Part shown: one piece after another, positions 7,228-15,670 of the stretch | Position numbering within the stretch: the stretch's first letter is position 1 | How the letters are laid out: every line of letters begins with the position of its first letter | Source: Tumebacillus permanentifrigoris | GTDB taxonomy: Bacteria > Bacillota > Bacilli > Tumebacillales > Tumebacillaceae | Assembly (NCBI RefSeq): GCF_003148565.1 | Contig: NZ_QGGL01000009.1 | Location: 1 to 64,000, forward strand | DNA length: 64,000 nucleotides | Reading direction: 5' to 3' | The notes under the pieces: model-generated | Databases searched by the model: none | What the model was told of the DNA's origin: nothing | The model's input: only the letters and a program-made list of their open reading frames with translations | Position numbers and translations under genes: made by a program

Positions 7228-8466
7228 TTATTGACCCGGTGCTCGCAGCGTCTCGTTGGGACCGACGGCCGCCATCGCAAACGCACCGCTGACCATCTGT
7301 TTGGCCACTTCATGCACGTGATCGAGCGTGACCGACTGGACTTTGGCGACCAACTCATCAAGCGAGTTGTGGCGGCCGAGCAGTTCGTTTTTGCCAAGTC
7401 GGCTCATCCGGCTGGAGGTGCTCTCCATCGACAGCATCAACGAACCTTTGACCTGTTCCTTCGCCTTCGTCAACTCGTCTTGGGTAACGCCTTTTTGGGC
7501 GATGTTGTGGAAGATTTCATGCGTCAAGTCCAGCACGGTCTGCGCACGTTCCGGAGCGGTGCCGCAGTAGAGGCCGAACACACCGGTGTCTTTGTACGCC
7601 GTGTGGTAGCTGTAAATCGAGTACGCCAAGCCGCGCTCCTCACGCACCTCTTGGAACAAGCGCGACGACGAGGTGCCGCCGAGGATGTTATTGAAGAGAA
7701 TGCACGGGTAGATCATCGGATGGTCGTACTGGAAACCAGGCATCCCCAGCACGATGTGCGTCTGCTCGGTGGCTTTGTGGCGAATGGCTTGCCCAGCGGA
7801 GAACGTCGCCTGTTCCAGCGTATTCCGACGAAGGGACGGCTTGATGCCACCAAACAGTTGCTCCGCTTGCTTCAACACGTCGTCACGCTTGATGTTGCCA
7901 GCGACCGCGAGCACGATGTTGTCGGTGGTGTAGTTGTCAGCCATGTAGGCAAACAGATCCTTGGAGGTGAAGGCGTTGAGCGTCTCCTCCGTGCCGAGGA
8001 TGTTGTAGCCCAGCGGATGTGTCGGGTAGATCACTTCCGCGATCAGGTCGTGGACGAGTTCATCCGGTGCGTCTTCGTACATTTTGATCTCTTCGACGAC
8101 AACACGGCGCTCCTTGACCAATTCCTCCTCTGCAAATTTCGAGTTCAGCAGCATATCGGAGAGCGTCGAGAGCGCGAGACCGAAGTGTTCGTCGAGGACT
8201 TTCGCGTAGTAGCAGGTGTATTCTTTGGAAGTAAAGGCATTCACCTGACCGCCGATGCCGTCAAACAGCTCTGCGATCTGGCGGGCGTTCAGCTTGTCGG
8301 TGCCTTTGAACATCATATGTTCGATAAAATGGGTCACGCCGTTGTTCTGTGGGTTCTCATCACGAGAACCGGTGCCCACCCAAATGCCGAGCGACACGGA
8401 ACGAACGGTTGGAATCTCTTCAATGACCACACGAATTCCGTTCGGGAGTATTTCACGGTAGATCAA
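7228..8466 (-). CDS. mlpA: M16 family zinc metallopeptidase (MlpA/YmxG)
   Basis: About 412 aa, an M16B peptidase of the processing-peptidase fold. The inverted zinc motif HFIEH (about residues 46-50) is intact, and the distal Glu is in VVVEEIKMYEDAPDE. The second M16 half begins near residue 200. B. subtilis MlpA is 409 aa and sits at the same locus; it is reported to affect extracellular protease production, but its substrate is not known to me. The start is decided by the ribosome-binding site: GAGGAGG is 6 nt before a TTG at 8466, whereas it abuts the in-frame ATG at 8472 and lies inside the longer frame to 8487. A sigma-A promoter (8511-8539) lies just upstream. Confidence 0.92.
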   Translation of the reverse strand: MIYREILPNGIRVVIEEIPTVRSVSLGIWVGTGSRDENPQNNGVTHFIEHMMFKGTDKLNARQIAELFDGIGGQVNAFTSKEYTCYYAKVLDEHFGLALSTLSDMLLNSKFAEEELVKERRVVVEEIKMYEDAPDELVHDLIAEVIYPTHPLGYNILGTEETLNAFTSKDLFAYMADNYTTDNIVLAVAGNIKRDDVLKQAEQLFGGIKPSLRRNTLEQATFSAGQAIRHKATEQTHIVLGMPGFQYDHPMIYPCILFNNILGGTSSSRLFQEVREERGLAYSIYSYHTAYKDTGVFGLYCGTAPERAQTVLDLTHEIFHNIAQKGVTQDELTKAKEQVKGSLMLSMESTSSRMSRLGKNELLGRHNSLDELVAKVQSVTLDHVHEVAKQMVSGAFAMAAVGPNETLRAPGQ

Positions 8467-8510
8467 GGACATCCTCCTCGTACACATTGCGTCTTATGGA
8501 AACTGCCACT

Positions 8511-8539
8511 ACTATAACAGAACATTCCAATCGTCACAA
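8511..8539 (-). promoter_or_regulatory. sigma-A promoter upstream of mlpA
   Basis: On the minus strand: TTGTGA (8539-8534), 17-bp spacer, TATAGT (8516-8511). The +1 would fall near 8504, giving a leader of about 38 nt ahead of the GAGGAGG site. Matches are four of six for the -35 and five of six for the -10, with ideal spacing. Confidence 0.7.
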
Positions 8540-8557
8540 GAGCGCTGCCTGCCAAGC

Positions 8558-9562
8558 TCAAGGTGTTGGCAACGGTCGTACCGGGTCGAGCAACGTCGAG
8601 ACCGTGACGAGGCCGTAGCCTTTTTTCTGCAACCCTTGCAGTATGGTACGCAGGGCATCCCGCGTCGGTTCCGTTGGATGCATGAGCACGAGGGCTCCGT
8701 TTTCCGCGCGGGAGAGCACGCGGTCCTCGATGACGGAAGCGGGCGGTTTCTTCCAATCGACCGTATCGAGCGTCCAGAGGATCGTGCGCAACTTCTGGCC
8801 GTGCGCCGTCTTCACCGTCGTTTCATTGTACGCACCCGACGGAGGGGCAAAAAGCGTCGGTGTCTGCCCCGTCGCTTTTTTTATGACCTCGTTGGTGCGC
8901 GTGATCTGGCTCCGTTGTGAGCCGGCGTCGAGGTGGGACATATCCGGGTGCGAATACGCATGGTTGCCGATCTCATGCCCACGTACCACGATCTGCTTGG
9001 CCACGCCTGGATGATCGGCTGTCCACGAGCCGTCGAGGAAAAACGTAGCCTTCACTTGAAACTCGTCCAACGTTTTGAGTAGATCCTCTATATATTCTGT
9101 CCCCCAAGCAACGTTTATCATAAGTGCCATCTGTTTTTTTTCTGGATTGCCTCGATAGATCGGCACAGCGCCGAGGTCGTTGAGCGTCACGTTGGGAGGA
9201 ATTTGTTTGGCGACGAGCGGTATCCGACCGTCCATGGCTTTTTGCGCTTGCTTGATCGTCGCTTCTACATCGACTTTTAATCCGTTCAGCTCTGGAACTC
9301 CCTTCCAGACCGGGTCGTTGCGAGCGTCGATCGGATCGGCGTTGTAGAGCTTTTCCAACAGCTGTACGCGCTGCTCCAAACTTCCCGACGGAGAGGCCCC
9401 TGCCATCGCGCTGACGACGGCAAGCGTAGGCTTCGCATCTGGCTCCCCCTGTTGCCCGGTCAAAAAAAAGCCGCCCACGAGCAAGACCCCCGTGGCAACA
9501 CCCGCAAGCAAGCGGCCACGGGCGAGTTTGATCGTCAGAATCGGCTTTGACTGCTTGTTCAT
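8558..9562 (-). CDS. ylxY: polysaccharide deacetylase family protein (YlxY-like), degenerate motif 1
   Basis: A 334-aa exported or membrane-anchored protein with an N-terminal hydrophobic segment (about 14-34) and a NodB domain in the C-terminal 200 residues. The metal-binding motif HEIGNHAYSHPD is intact, as are a DTVDW motif and LVLMHPT. Motif 1, normally TFDDG, is replaced by MINVAWG, and the RPPYG loop reads APPSG, so both the catalytic Asp and the Arg are missing. B. subtilis YlxY at this locus is the likely orthologue. The ATG at 9562 follows GGGGAGG and overlaps the stop of the upstream paralogue (ATGA), so the two are translationally coupled. It is probably impaired in catalysis; a structural or glycan-binding role is possible. 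Confidence 0.85.
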   Translation of the reverse strand: MNKQSKPILTIKLARGRLLAGVATGVLLVGGFFLTGQQGEPDAKPTLAVVSAMAGASPSGSLEQRVQLLEKLYNADPIDARNDPVWKGVPELNGLKVDVEATIKQAQKAMDGRIPLVAKQIPPNVTLNDLGAVPIYRGNPEKKQMALMINVAWGTEYIEDLLKTLDEFQVKATFFLDGSWTADHPGVAKQIVVRGHEIGNHAYSHPDMSHLDAGSQRSQITRTNEVIKKATGQTPTLFAPPSGAYNETTVKTAHGQKLRTILWTLDTVDWKKPPASVIEDRVLSRAENGALVLMHPTEPTRDALRTILQGLQKKGYGLVTVSTLLDPVRPLPTP

Positions 9563-10302
9563 GAACGCACCTCCCCTTGCAAGTCGGAACAGGTGCGCCA
9601 TTGGTACCCTGCCTTTTGCACACGCTGCAACAGTTTCGGCAGTTGCTTGGCGGTCTCCCCGTCGGTGCGCAGACGGAGGATGTCACCTGCGTGCAGGGAA
9701 GTTTCCAGTCCACTCCAGACGGCGACCGCATCTTGGCCCGGCTCTGGCGCGAGGTTCGTCGTCCAAGCGATCAGGTTTTCATGGCGCTCACGAATCGCCT
9801 TGGCGACCGCACCTTTGGATTCACCAAACGGGATGCGAAAAAGCGTACTGTCCGGCAGGCCAGCTTTTTGCCACGCCTTGTCCGCCTGTGTCAGTTGCGC
9901 CTGCACTTCATCCTCCGACATCTCCGTAGCTTTCTGGTAGGTGTAGAGCGTGTGGCCGACTTCATGGCCTTGGCGGACGATCTCCAGTGCCGTGCGCGGG
10001 TTTTTCTCCACCCACTCCCCCGTCAGGAAAAACGTCGCGTGTACGCGTGCGGCACGCAACTGTTGCAGCACATCTGCAACGCGTTCCGAATCGCTCGCTC
10101 CCACGTCGAACGTCAACGCGACCGCTTGCTCTGCCGTGTTGTAGCTCTGGACAGGCAGGGCGAGGCCTTTCAGATCGCGGACATACGTATTGATCGCCAT
10201 CGTATCGCTAAGACCCGAAAACAGCAGCAGGCAGACTGCCGCCGCTGCCAACAGTTTGCCAGCTTGTACTCGGCGTGCCGTTGAGGTCGTCTTGTTTTTC
10301 AT
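9559..10302 (-). CDS. polysaccharide deacetylase-like protein, probably non-catalytic
   Basis: A 247-aa protein with an N-terminal signal-anchor (about 14-33) and a NodB-type fold. The fold is recognisable from LTFDVGASDS, ATFFLTGEWV, GHEVGHTLYT and RIPFG. The catalytic pattern is eroded: TFDDG reads TFDVG, the second His of the H-x-x-x-H zinc motif is replaced (HTLYTY) and no DxxDW motif is seen. An AlphaFold-type fold comparison would settle the family. It is the first gene of a two-gene unit with the ylxY-like gene (4-nt overlap) and follows the pnp terminator. GAGGAGGT precedes the ATG at 10302. Confidence 0.82.
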   Translation of the reverse strand: MKNKTTSTARRVQAGKLLAAAAVCLLLFSGLSDTMAINTYVRDLKGLALPVQSYNTAEQAVALTFDVGASDSERVADVLQQLRAARVHATFFLTGEWVEKNPRTALEIVRQGHEVGHTLYTYQKATEMSEDEVQAQLTQADKAWQKAGLPDSTLFRIPFGESKGAVAKAIRERHENLIAWTTNLAPEPGQDAVAVWSGLETSLHAGDILRLRTDGETAKQLPKLLQRVQKAGYQWRTCSDLQGEVRS

Positions 10303-10363
10303 GCATCGTACCTCCTCACTTTGCTAGGAGATTCTATGCGGAACTCGGTAGGACTAGACCGAA

Positions 10364-10400
10364 AAAAAGAGACAGGCCGCAGGTGCGGACTGTCTCTTTT
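10364..10400 (-). terminator. Rho-independent terminator after pnp
   Basis: An AAAAGAGACAG / CTGTCTCTTTT inverted repeat with a 14-nt GC-rich loop. The U-run continues on the minus strand (AAAAAAA on the plus strand). It lies 25 nt past the pnp stop. Confidence 0.93.
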
Positions 10401-10425
10401 GCTGATCTAGAGATTGCTTGCTCGG

Positions 10426-12669
10426 TTATTGCTTGGTTTCTTCGCGCGGACGGTCGTTATTGCTGCGACGGTCGCCACCGCGATCTCCACCACGGTCGCC
10501 TCGCGGACCACGATCGCCATCGCGGTTCTCACGACGCGGCGGACGGGTCTCAGACACCGGGAGCGGAGGCAAACCTTTCAGTTCGCGCAGTGCTTCCTTG
10601 TGCGACAGGTTGACGCGGCCTTGCGGGTCGATCTCGGTACACTTGACGAGCAACGAATCACCGACTTTGACCACATCCTCGGTGTTCGCCACACGCTCTT
10701 CGCCAAGTTGCGAGATGTGTACGAGACCTTCCTTGCCCGGCAGAACTTCGACAAACGCGCCATACTTCTCCACGCGGGTGACTTTGCCGTTGTAGGTGAC
10801 GCCCGCTTCGACTTCCTTCACGATGCCTTCGATGATCGCTCTGGCCTTGGCACCTGCTTCGCCGTTGGTTGCTGCGATGAAGACGCGGCCGTCTTGCTCG
10901 ATGTCGATCTTGACGCCGGTTTCGTCGATGATCTTGTTGATCACGCGACCACCCGGTCCAATGACGTCGCGGATCTTGTCCGGATTGATGCGCAGGGTGA
11001 TGATGCGCGGTGCGTACTGGGACAGATCTTCACGCGGTTCTGCGAGTGCTTCCATCATCTTTTCGAGGATGTGTGCACGGCCACGGTGTGCCTGCTCCAT
11101 CGCCGTCTCGAGGACTTGGCGGGTGATGCCTTTGATCTTGATGTCCATCTGCAGGGCGGTGATGCCCTTCGCAGTCCCTGCCACTTTGAAGTCCATGTCG
11201 CCGAGGTGGTCTTCCATGCCTTGGATGTCGGTGAGGACAGCCATTTTGTCACCATCAGCGATCAGACCCATCGCGACACCGGAGACCGGAGCTTTGATCG
11301 GTACGCCAGCGTCCATCATCGCGAGGATCGAGCCGCAGATCGACGCTTGCGAGGAGGAACCATTCGATTCAAGCACTTCAGAGACGAGGCGGATCGTGTA
11401 CGGGAACGATTCTTTGTCCGGGATGACCGGTTCCATCGCACGTTCACCAAGCGCACCGTGACCGATGTCGCGGCGGGACGGAGCGCGCAACGGACGCGCT
11501 TCACCGACGGAGAACGGCGGGAAGTTGTAGTGGTGCATGAAGCGCTTTTCTTCCTCAAGACCGATGCCGTCGATCTCCTGGGCATCCCCGAGCACGCCGA
11601 GGGTGCAGACGGAGAGCACTTGGGTTTGACCACGGGTGAACAGGCCAGAACCATGCACGCGCGGCAAGATGCCGACAACGGAATCGATCGGGCGAACTTC
11701 GTCGATCTTGCGTCCGTCAGGACGGACGCCTTCGTGTACGATCGAGTAACGAACTTGTTCCTTCACGATGTCGTAGAGGACTTCGTTGATGTCCTTTGCA
11801 TTCGCGCCGAAACTCTCTTCGCCGAGGTCTGCCAGCAGCGCGGTTTTGACTTCATCCTTCACGGCGGAGATGTTCTGCTCACGCTCATGCTTGTCAAACG
11901 TGCGGATCGCTTCTTTGAGCTTGTCCGTCGCGAGAGCGCGGACTTTTTCGTTGATCACGGCATCGACGGTATGGAGAACGACTTCCATCTTGGCCGGTTG
12001 CAGTTCTGCAACGATCTGCTCTTGGAATTCAACCAATTCCTTGATTCGATCATGACCGAACATGATCGCTTCGATCATATCGACTTCGGTGACTTCCTTG
12101 GCACCCGCTTCGACCATGTTGATCGCGTGCTTGGTACCTGCAACGACGAGGTGCATGTCCGACAGTGCCGATTGCTCGACAGTCGGGTTCACGATCAGTT
12201 CGCCGTCGATGCGGCCGACGATGACGCCCGCGATCGGACCTTCAAACGGAACATTGGAAGTCATCAGAGCGACCGAGGTTCCGAGCATGGCAACGATTTC
12301 CGGTGCGCAGTCTTGGTCCACCGACATGACGATGTCCATGACTTGAATGTCGTTGCGGAAGCCTTCCGGGAACAACGGGCGGATCGGGCGGTCGATCAGG
12401 CGAGACGACAGGATCGCTTTTTCCGAAGGACGGCCTTCGCGCTTGATGAAGCCGCCTGGGATTTTCCCAACCGAGTACAGACGTTCCTCATAGTTGACGG
12501 TCAGCGGGAAAAAGTCCAGATCCTTCGGTTCCTTGGATGCCGTGACGGTTGAGAGAACAACAGTATCGCCATAACGAACGAGGCAAGACCCACTGGCTTG
12601 CTTTGCAACTTTACCGATCTCAATGCTCAGCGTTCTGCCGCCGAGCGTAGTCGTAAAGGTTTTATGCAT
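10426..12669 (-). CDS. pnp: polyribonucleotide nucleotidyltransferase (PNPase)
   Basis: A 747-aa, phosphate-dependent 3'-5' exoribonuclease and RNA-degradosome component. There are two RNase PH domains separated by an all-alpha linker (about 1-550), a KH domain with [11 protein letters not shown] (about 565-580) and an S1 domain (about 622-690). The last 45 or so residues form an Arg/Gly/Asp-rich tail (repeated RGDRGG). The length is slightly above B. subtilis PnpA (705 aa), and the tail accounts for the excess. It follows rpsO, as in most bacteria. A strong AAGGAGG sits about 13 nt before the ATG at 12669, longer than usual, but no better start exists. Confidence 0.98.
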   Translation of the reverse strand: MHKTFTTTLGGRTLSIEIGKVAKQASGSCLVRYGDTVVLSTVTASKEPKDLDFFPLTVNYEERLYSVGKIPGGFIKREGRPSEKAILSSRLIDRPIRPLFPEGFRNDIQVMDIVMSVDQDCAPEIVAMLGTSVALMTSNVPFEGPIAGVIVGRIDGELIVNPTVEQSALSDMHLVVAGTKHAINMVEAGAKEVTEVDMIEAIMFGHDRIKELVEFQEQIVAELQPAKMEVVLHTVDAVINEKVRALATDKLKEAIRTFDKHEREQNISAVKDEVKTALLADLGEESFGANAKDINEVLYDIVKEQVRYSIVHEGVRPDGRKIDEVRPIDSVVGILPRVHGSGLFTRGQTQVLSVCTLGVLGDAQEIDGIGLEEEKRFMHHYNFPPFSVGEARPLRAPSRRDIGHGALGERAMEPVIPDKESFPYTIRLVSEVLESNGSSSQASICGSILAMMDAGVPIKAPVSGVAMGLIADGDKMAVLTDIQGMEDHLGDMDFKVAGTAKGITALQMDIKIKGITRQVLETAMEQAHRGRAHILEKMMEALAEPREDLSQYAPRIITLRINPDKIRDVIGPGGRVINKIIDETGVKIDIEQDGRVFIAATNGEAGAKARAIIEGIVKEVEAGVTYNGKVTRVEKYGAFVEVLPGKEGLVHISQLGEERVANTEDVVKVGDSLLVKCTEIDPQGRVNLSHKEALRELKGLPPLPVSETRPPRRENRDGDRGPRGDRGGDRGGDRRSNNDRPREETKQ

Positions 12670-12789
12670 GGTATGCAGGATACCTCCTTACGGATTAGGT
12701 ATTATGTATGAACGACTTAAATCTAAGATTACTTCGCACTTGTGGACAGTATTTCCTTCTTTGCCCTATAAAAATCATCCATTACACAA

Positions 12790-12823
12790 AGAAGAAGCGG
12801 GAAAAAACTTCCCGCTTCTTGCT
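12790..12823 (-). terminator. Rho-independent terminator after rpsO
   Basis: Arms AAGAAGCGGGAA / TTCCCGCTTCTT (12 bp) surround a short T-rich loop immediately after the rpsO stop (12828). A CUUUGUGU tail follows. Partial read-through into pnp, as in E. coli rpsO-pnp, is possible. Confidence 0.85.
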
Positions 12824-12827
12824 GTGA

Positions 12828-13097
12828 TTACTTACGCAGACCCAGTTTCGCAACGGTTTCACGGTAACGGTTGACATCCTTCTGACGAAGGTAGTTCAAC
12901 AGGTTACGGCGATGACCGACCATTTTCAAAAGGCCACGACGGGAGTGGTGATCCTTCTTGTGCGTGCGCAGGTGGTCGTTCAGGTAGTTGATCTTGTTGG
13001 TCAGGATTGCGATTTGTACTTCCGGGGATCCAGTATCGGATTCGTGTACTTGGAAGTTTTCGATCAGTGATTTTTTCGCGTCTTGAGACAGTGCCAT
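12828..13097 (-). CDS. rpsO: 30S ribosomal protein S15
   Basis: An 89-aa primary 16S-binding protein of the 30S platform, full length. The family core is clear: the N-terminal [39 protein letters not shown] and a C-terminal helix. AGGAGGTG precedes the ATG. It lies downstream of the two small uncharacterised genes at 13181-13632 and upstream of pnp. Confidence 0.99.
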   Translation of the reverse strand: MALSQDAKKSLIENFQVHESDTGSPEVQIAILTNKINYLNDHLRTHKKDHHSRRGLLKMVGHRRNLLNYLRQKDVNRYRETVAKLGLRK

Positions 13098-13180
13098 CTC
13101 AATACACCTCCTAGGTTTATATCCCCAAGGCCCAGAATGTCGTCGGTGTGCTCGACAATCCGCGCTCGTGGTTCATGATG

Positions 13181-13402
13181 TCATTTGCCGATTACTGTGA
13201 TGACGAGCCGTCCCTGTGCTATGTCTTTTGCTACAATGTCAAAGGCTCTTCCATTGAGGGAGAAAAATCCCCGGAATCTCGTCGCAACCGGTACAACGCC
13301 TGGCAACAGCCGCGCAGCTCTCACAATATCATCGATGTGAATGCCTCGCTGCCGCTCCTCATAGAGACGCTGCTTTGCATGGGCTGTGACGATAACCTTC
13401 AT
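13181..13402 (-). CDS. small DUF4258-like protein of unknown function
   Basis: 73 aa. The pattern His-Ala-x-x-Arg-x-x-x-Glu-Arg-x-x-Gly-Ile (residues 8-21) followed by a Gly-Arg-Ala-Phe-Asp-Ile-Val strand and a hydrophobic C-terminal strand resembles DUF4258 and related small alpha-beta proteins that include RelE/BrnT-like toxins. The assignment is by pattern only. It begins 2 nt after the stop of the 75-aa gene upstream, so the two are almost certainly co-translated. It could be half of a toxin-antitoxin-like pair or an RNA-binding accessory; nothing in the sequence decides. It sits between ribF and rpsO, where B. subtilis has no gene. Confidence 0.7.
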   Translation of the reverse strand: MKVIVTAHAKQRLYEERQRGIHIDDIVRAARLLPGVVPVATRFRGFFSLNGRAFDIVAKDIAQGRLVITVIGK

Positions 13403-13404
13403 GA

Positions 13405-13632
13405 CTAGTTGTACTCAAACGACAGTTGAAAGTCGTCGTCTCCCTCGGTGAACAAGGAAAACAGCGAGTCTTGGAACGCTAGCAAAAAGGGATCGTCCAT
13501 TCCGGACTTGCGGTAGAATTTCAGCAGGTCACGGTTGAGACGTTTGAACTCATCACTGACGCAGATCCGTGCCACTTCGCGGCACCACTCCATCAGCTTT
13601 TCATCTCGTTCGTCGACGTGTGGGTATCTCAC
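13405..13632 (-). CDS. small acidic protein of unknown function
   Basis: A 75-aa, largely helical, charged protein with no membrane segment. Features are a Trp-Cys pair in the first helix, a Leu-Lys-Phe-Tyr-Arg-Lys stretch and an Asp-rich C-terminus ending in Tyr-Asn. I do not recognise a family. It starts at a GTG (13632) with a weak GGATGG upstream; an internal ATG (residue 14) is an alternative. A near-consensus sigma-A promoter lies 81-109 nt upstream, so the pair is transcribed independently of ribF. With the DUF4258-like gene 2 nt downstream it could be an antitoxin-like partner, but this is speculative. Confidence 0.65.
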   Translation of the reverse strand: MRYPHVDERDEKLMEWCREVARICVSDEFKRLNRDLLKFYRKSGMDDPFLLAFQDSLFSLFTEGDDDFQLSFEYN

Positions 13633-13712
13633 GGCTTATCCATCCCTCGCTCTCACGATCATCTAAGGCCGGGAGCTGGGTATAGTAGGACGACGTGTAG
13701 AACCACTAAGAG

Positions 13713-13741
13713 ATTATAGCATATCTAATACCCAACTACAA
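13713..13741 (-). promoter_or_regulatory. sigma-A promoter of the uncharacterised two-gene unit
   Basis: On the minus strand: TTGTAG (13741-13736), 17-bp spacer, TATAAT (13718-13713). The -10 is a perfect consensus match. Transcription would start near 13706 and cover the 75-aa gene, the DUF4258-like gene and probably rpsO. Confidence 0.8.
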
Positions 13742-13795
13742 CACCAGCGCTTGTGTTCATGTGTATGCAGGGGTGAAAGCGCCTTAGACCGGGTA

Positions 13796-14734
13796 TTAGA
13801 GGGAATATTGCGCGAGACGCACTTGCGATTCCTGCACATCTGCTTGAATCTGTGCAATCAATTCGTCGATGGAGAAAAACTTTTTCTCATCGCGCAGGAA
13901 GTCGAGCAGTTCCACATGGATCAGTTGATCATATAGATCGCCGTCAAAGTGCAACAGATGCGCCTCCAGCGTTCGCTTGGCCTGGTCATGGAACGTCGGC
14001 TTGGTACCGATGTTCATCACGCCTGCGTACCGTTCACCGCCGACGTGGACGCGAACCAAGTAGACGCCGTTTTTCGGAAGCGAGTACGATTCGGTCAATT
14101 CGAGATTCGCCGTGGGGAAGCCGAGCAACCGCCCGCGCTTCTCCCCATGCACGACATGACCGCTGACCGTATAGGGACGACCGAGCAGTTCGTGAACGAG
14201 CCGCATGTCACCATAGCTCAGCTTCTCGCGGATCAATGTCGAACTGACCTTCTCCCCATAGCGGTTGACCGCACCGACGATCTCGACGTAGATGCCGATC
14301 TGCTCCGCCAGTTTTTTCAAAACGGACGCGTCCGCTTTGCCACCGCGCCCGAAGGCATAATCAAACCCAACCACGACCGTTTGCGGATTCAATGCCGCCA
14401 AAAAGCGGAACACAAACTCCTCGGCGGTAAGGCTTGCAAATTCAGTTGTGAAATTCACCACATATGCGGTCTGCACACCGAGCCGGTCCAACACGCGTGC
14501 CTTCTCCTCCAACGGAGTTAACAAGTTGTTGTAGTGGCCGAGGCCCAACACTTGTCGCGGATGCGGGTCGAACGTCAACACGCTCGCAGGCAAACCAGAT
14601 GCGTCCGCCAACTCCTTGGCGCGACAGATCAATTGTTGATGCCCGATATGCAGGCCGTCAAAGTTGCCGAGCGCCATCACAGACGGACGATCGGCACGAC
14701 CTTCCGGAAGACCGTTGATCTTCAAGATCTCCAT
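13796..14734 (-). CDS. ribF: bifunctional riboflavin kinase / FAD synthetase
   Basis: A 312-aa enzyme that phosphorylates riboflavin to FMN and adenylylates FMN to FAD. The N-terminal nucleotidyltransferase has the signature GNFDGLHIGHQ (23-33). The C-terminal riboflavin kinase domain (about 185-310) has the GFPTANL motif and a conserved Glu in a late Thr-Leu-Glu-Ala-His stretch. The length is standard. It lies 18 nt after truB and ends the rimP-to-ribF block. The RBS before the ATG at 14734 is GGGGTGAG. There is no FMN riboswitch, as expected for an operon-internal gene. Confidence 0.97.
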   Translation of the reverse strand: MEILKINGLPEGRADRPSVMALGNFDGLHIGHQQLICRAKELADASGLPASVLTFDPHPRQVLGLGHYNNLLTPLEEKARVLDRLGVQTAYVVNFTTEFASLTAEEFVFRFLAALNPQTVVVGFDYAFGRGGKADASVLKKLAEQIGIYVEIVGAVNRYGEKVSSTLIREKLSYGDMRLVHELLGRPYTVSGHVVHGEKRGRLLGFPTANLELTESYSLPKNGVYLVRVHVGGERYAGVMNIGTKPTFHDQAKRTLEAHLLHFDGDLYDQLIHVELLDFLRDEKKFFSIDELIAQIQADVQESQVRLAQYSL

Positions 14735-14752
14735 GTCACTCTCACCCCTGCT

Positions 14753-15670
14753 CTACTGCTCTTTGAACACTTTCTCAGGCAGTGTATGCGTCTCACCGTC
14801 GGCGATGGACTCGACCCGGTAGAGCGCCAGCAATTGCCCGGCGGGCGTTTCCATGCGAACCAGCGAGCCAACCTCCGTGCCTGGCACCTCGCGTTTGATC
14901 GTAAAATCACGACCGTTGTGAATGCGGCGCTCTAACACTTCTGGCACCAAGTGGATCGGCAAGTGCGGAAGTGCTGCCCCCAGCGGTTGGAGGCGCTGTT
15001 CCAGCGTGCCGTCCTGCACCGCAGCTTCGATCTGCTCCAGCGACATCGCCTGCTCTAGCGTAAACGGACCCGAGCGGGTGCGCACCAGATGCGACATGTG
15101 CGCGGGGACGCCCAGTGCCTGACCGAGATCGTGGCATAGCGTGCGGATGTACGTACCTTTGGAACATTCGACGCTGAACCGCACCTTCGGGTGCGGCAAG
15201 TCGAGTTCCAGCGCCTCGATGTCAAGCTTGTAGATCGTGACCTCACGCGCTGGGATCGTCACCTCTTCGCCTGCCCTCGCCAAATCGTAGGCGCGCTTGC
15301 CTTCGATCTTGATCGCGGAATACGCGGGGGGGACTTGCGAGATCGGGCCAAGGAAACGCGCAAACGCTTCCCGGACTTGGTTCTCTGTCAGGTTAACGGC
15401 CTCAACAGAGTCCACAGTCTCACCAGATGCATCCTGTGTGGAAGTCGACCAGCCAAACGTCACCTCGCCCCGGTACGCCTTGGCCTGGTCGAGCAGGTAT
15501 TCGGCCACGCGGGTAGCAGCTCCTACACACAGCGGCAGCACGCCGGTGACATCCGGGTCGAGCGTGCCCGTGTGTCCGATCTTTTTAATCCCAAGAATCC
15601 GACGGGCGCGTCCCACCACTTGTTGGGAGGTCAGCCCCGCCGGTTTGTTGACGACGAGAATTCCATTCAT
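14753..15670 (-). CDS. truB: tRNA pseudouridine(55) synthase
   Basis: A 305-aa enzyme that makes Psi55 in the T-loop of tRNA. The start MNGILVVNKPAGLTS is typical. Catalytic Asp38 lies in GHTGTLDPDVTGV, and the KGTYIRTL motif and a short C-terminal TruB/PUA-like domain follow. The ATG at 15670 overlaps the nrnA stop (ATGA), so coupling is likely. The longer in-frame extension to 15757 lies inside nrnA and is rejected. Neighbours nrnA and ribF match the usual Firmicutes block. Confidence 0.97.
   Translation of the reverse strand: MNGILVVNKPAGLTSQQVVGRARRILGIKKIGHTGTLDPDVTGVLPLCVGAATRVAEYLLDQAKAYRGEVTFGWSTSTQDASGETVDSVEAVNLTENQVREAFARFLGPISQVPPAYSAIKIEGKRAYDLARAGEEVTIPAREVTIYKLDIEALELDLPHPKVRFSVECSKGTYIRTLCHDLGQALGVPAHMSHLVRTRSGPFTLEQAMSLEQIEAAVQDGTLEQRLQPLGAALPHLPIHLVPEVLERRIHNGRDFTIKREVPGTEVGSLVRMETPAGQLLALYRVESIADGETHTLPEKVFKEQ

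Noticed and set aside
9559-9562. Frameshift joining the two deacetylase genes into one broken gene
   Set aside because: Each has its own signal-anchor and RBS and a complete NodB-like fold; the ATGA overlap is ordinary coupling.
10414-12552. A 712-codon open frame on the plus strand
   Set aside because: It is antisense to pnp, opened by the codon bias of a long gene; it has no recognisable domain and no RBS, and its residues are Asp/Arg/His-rich shadow composition.
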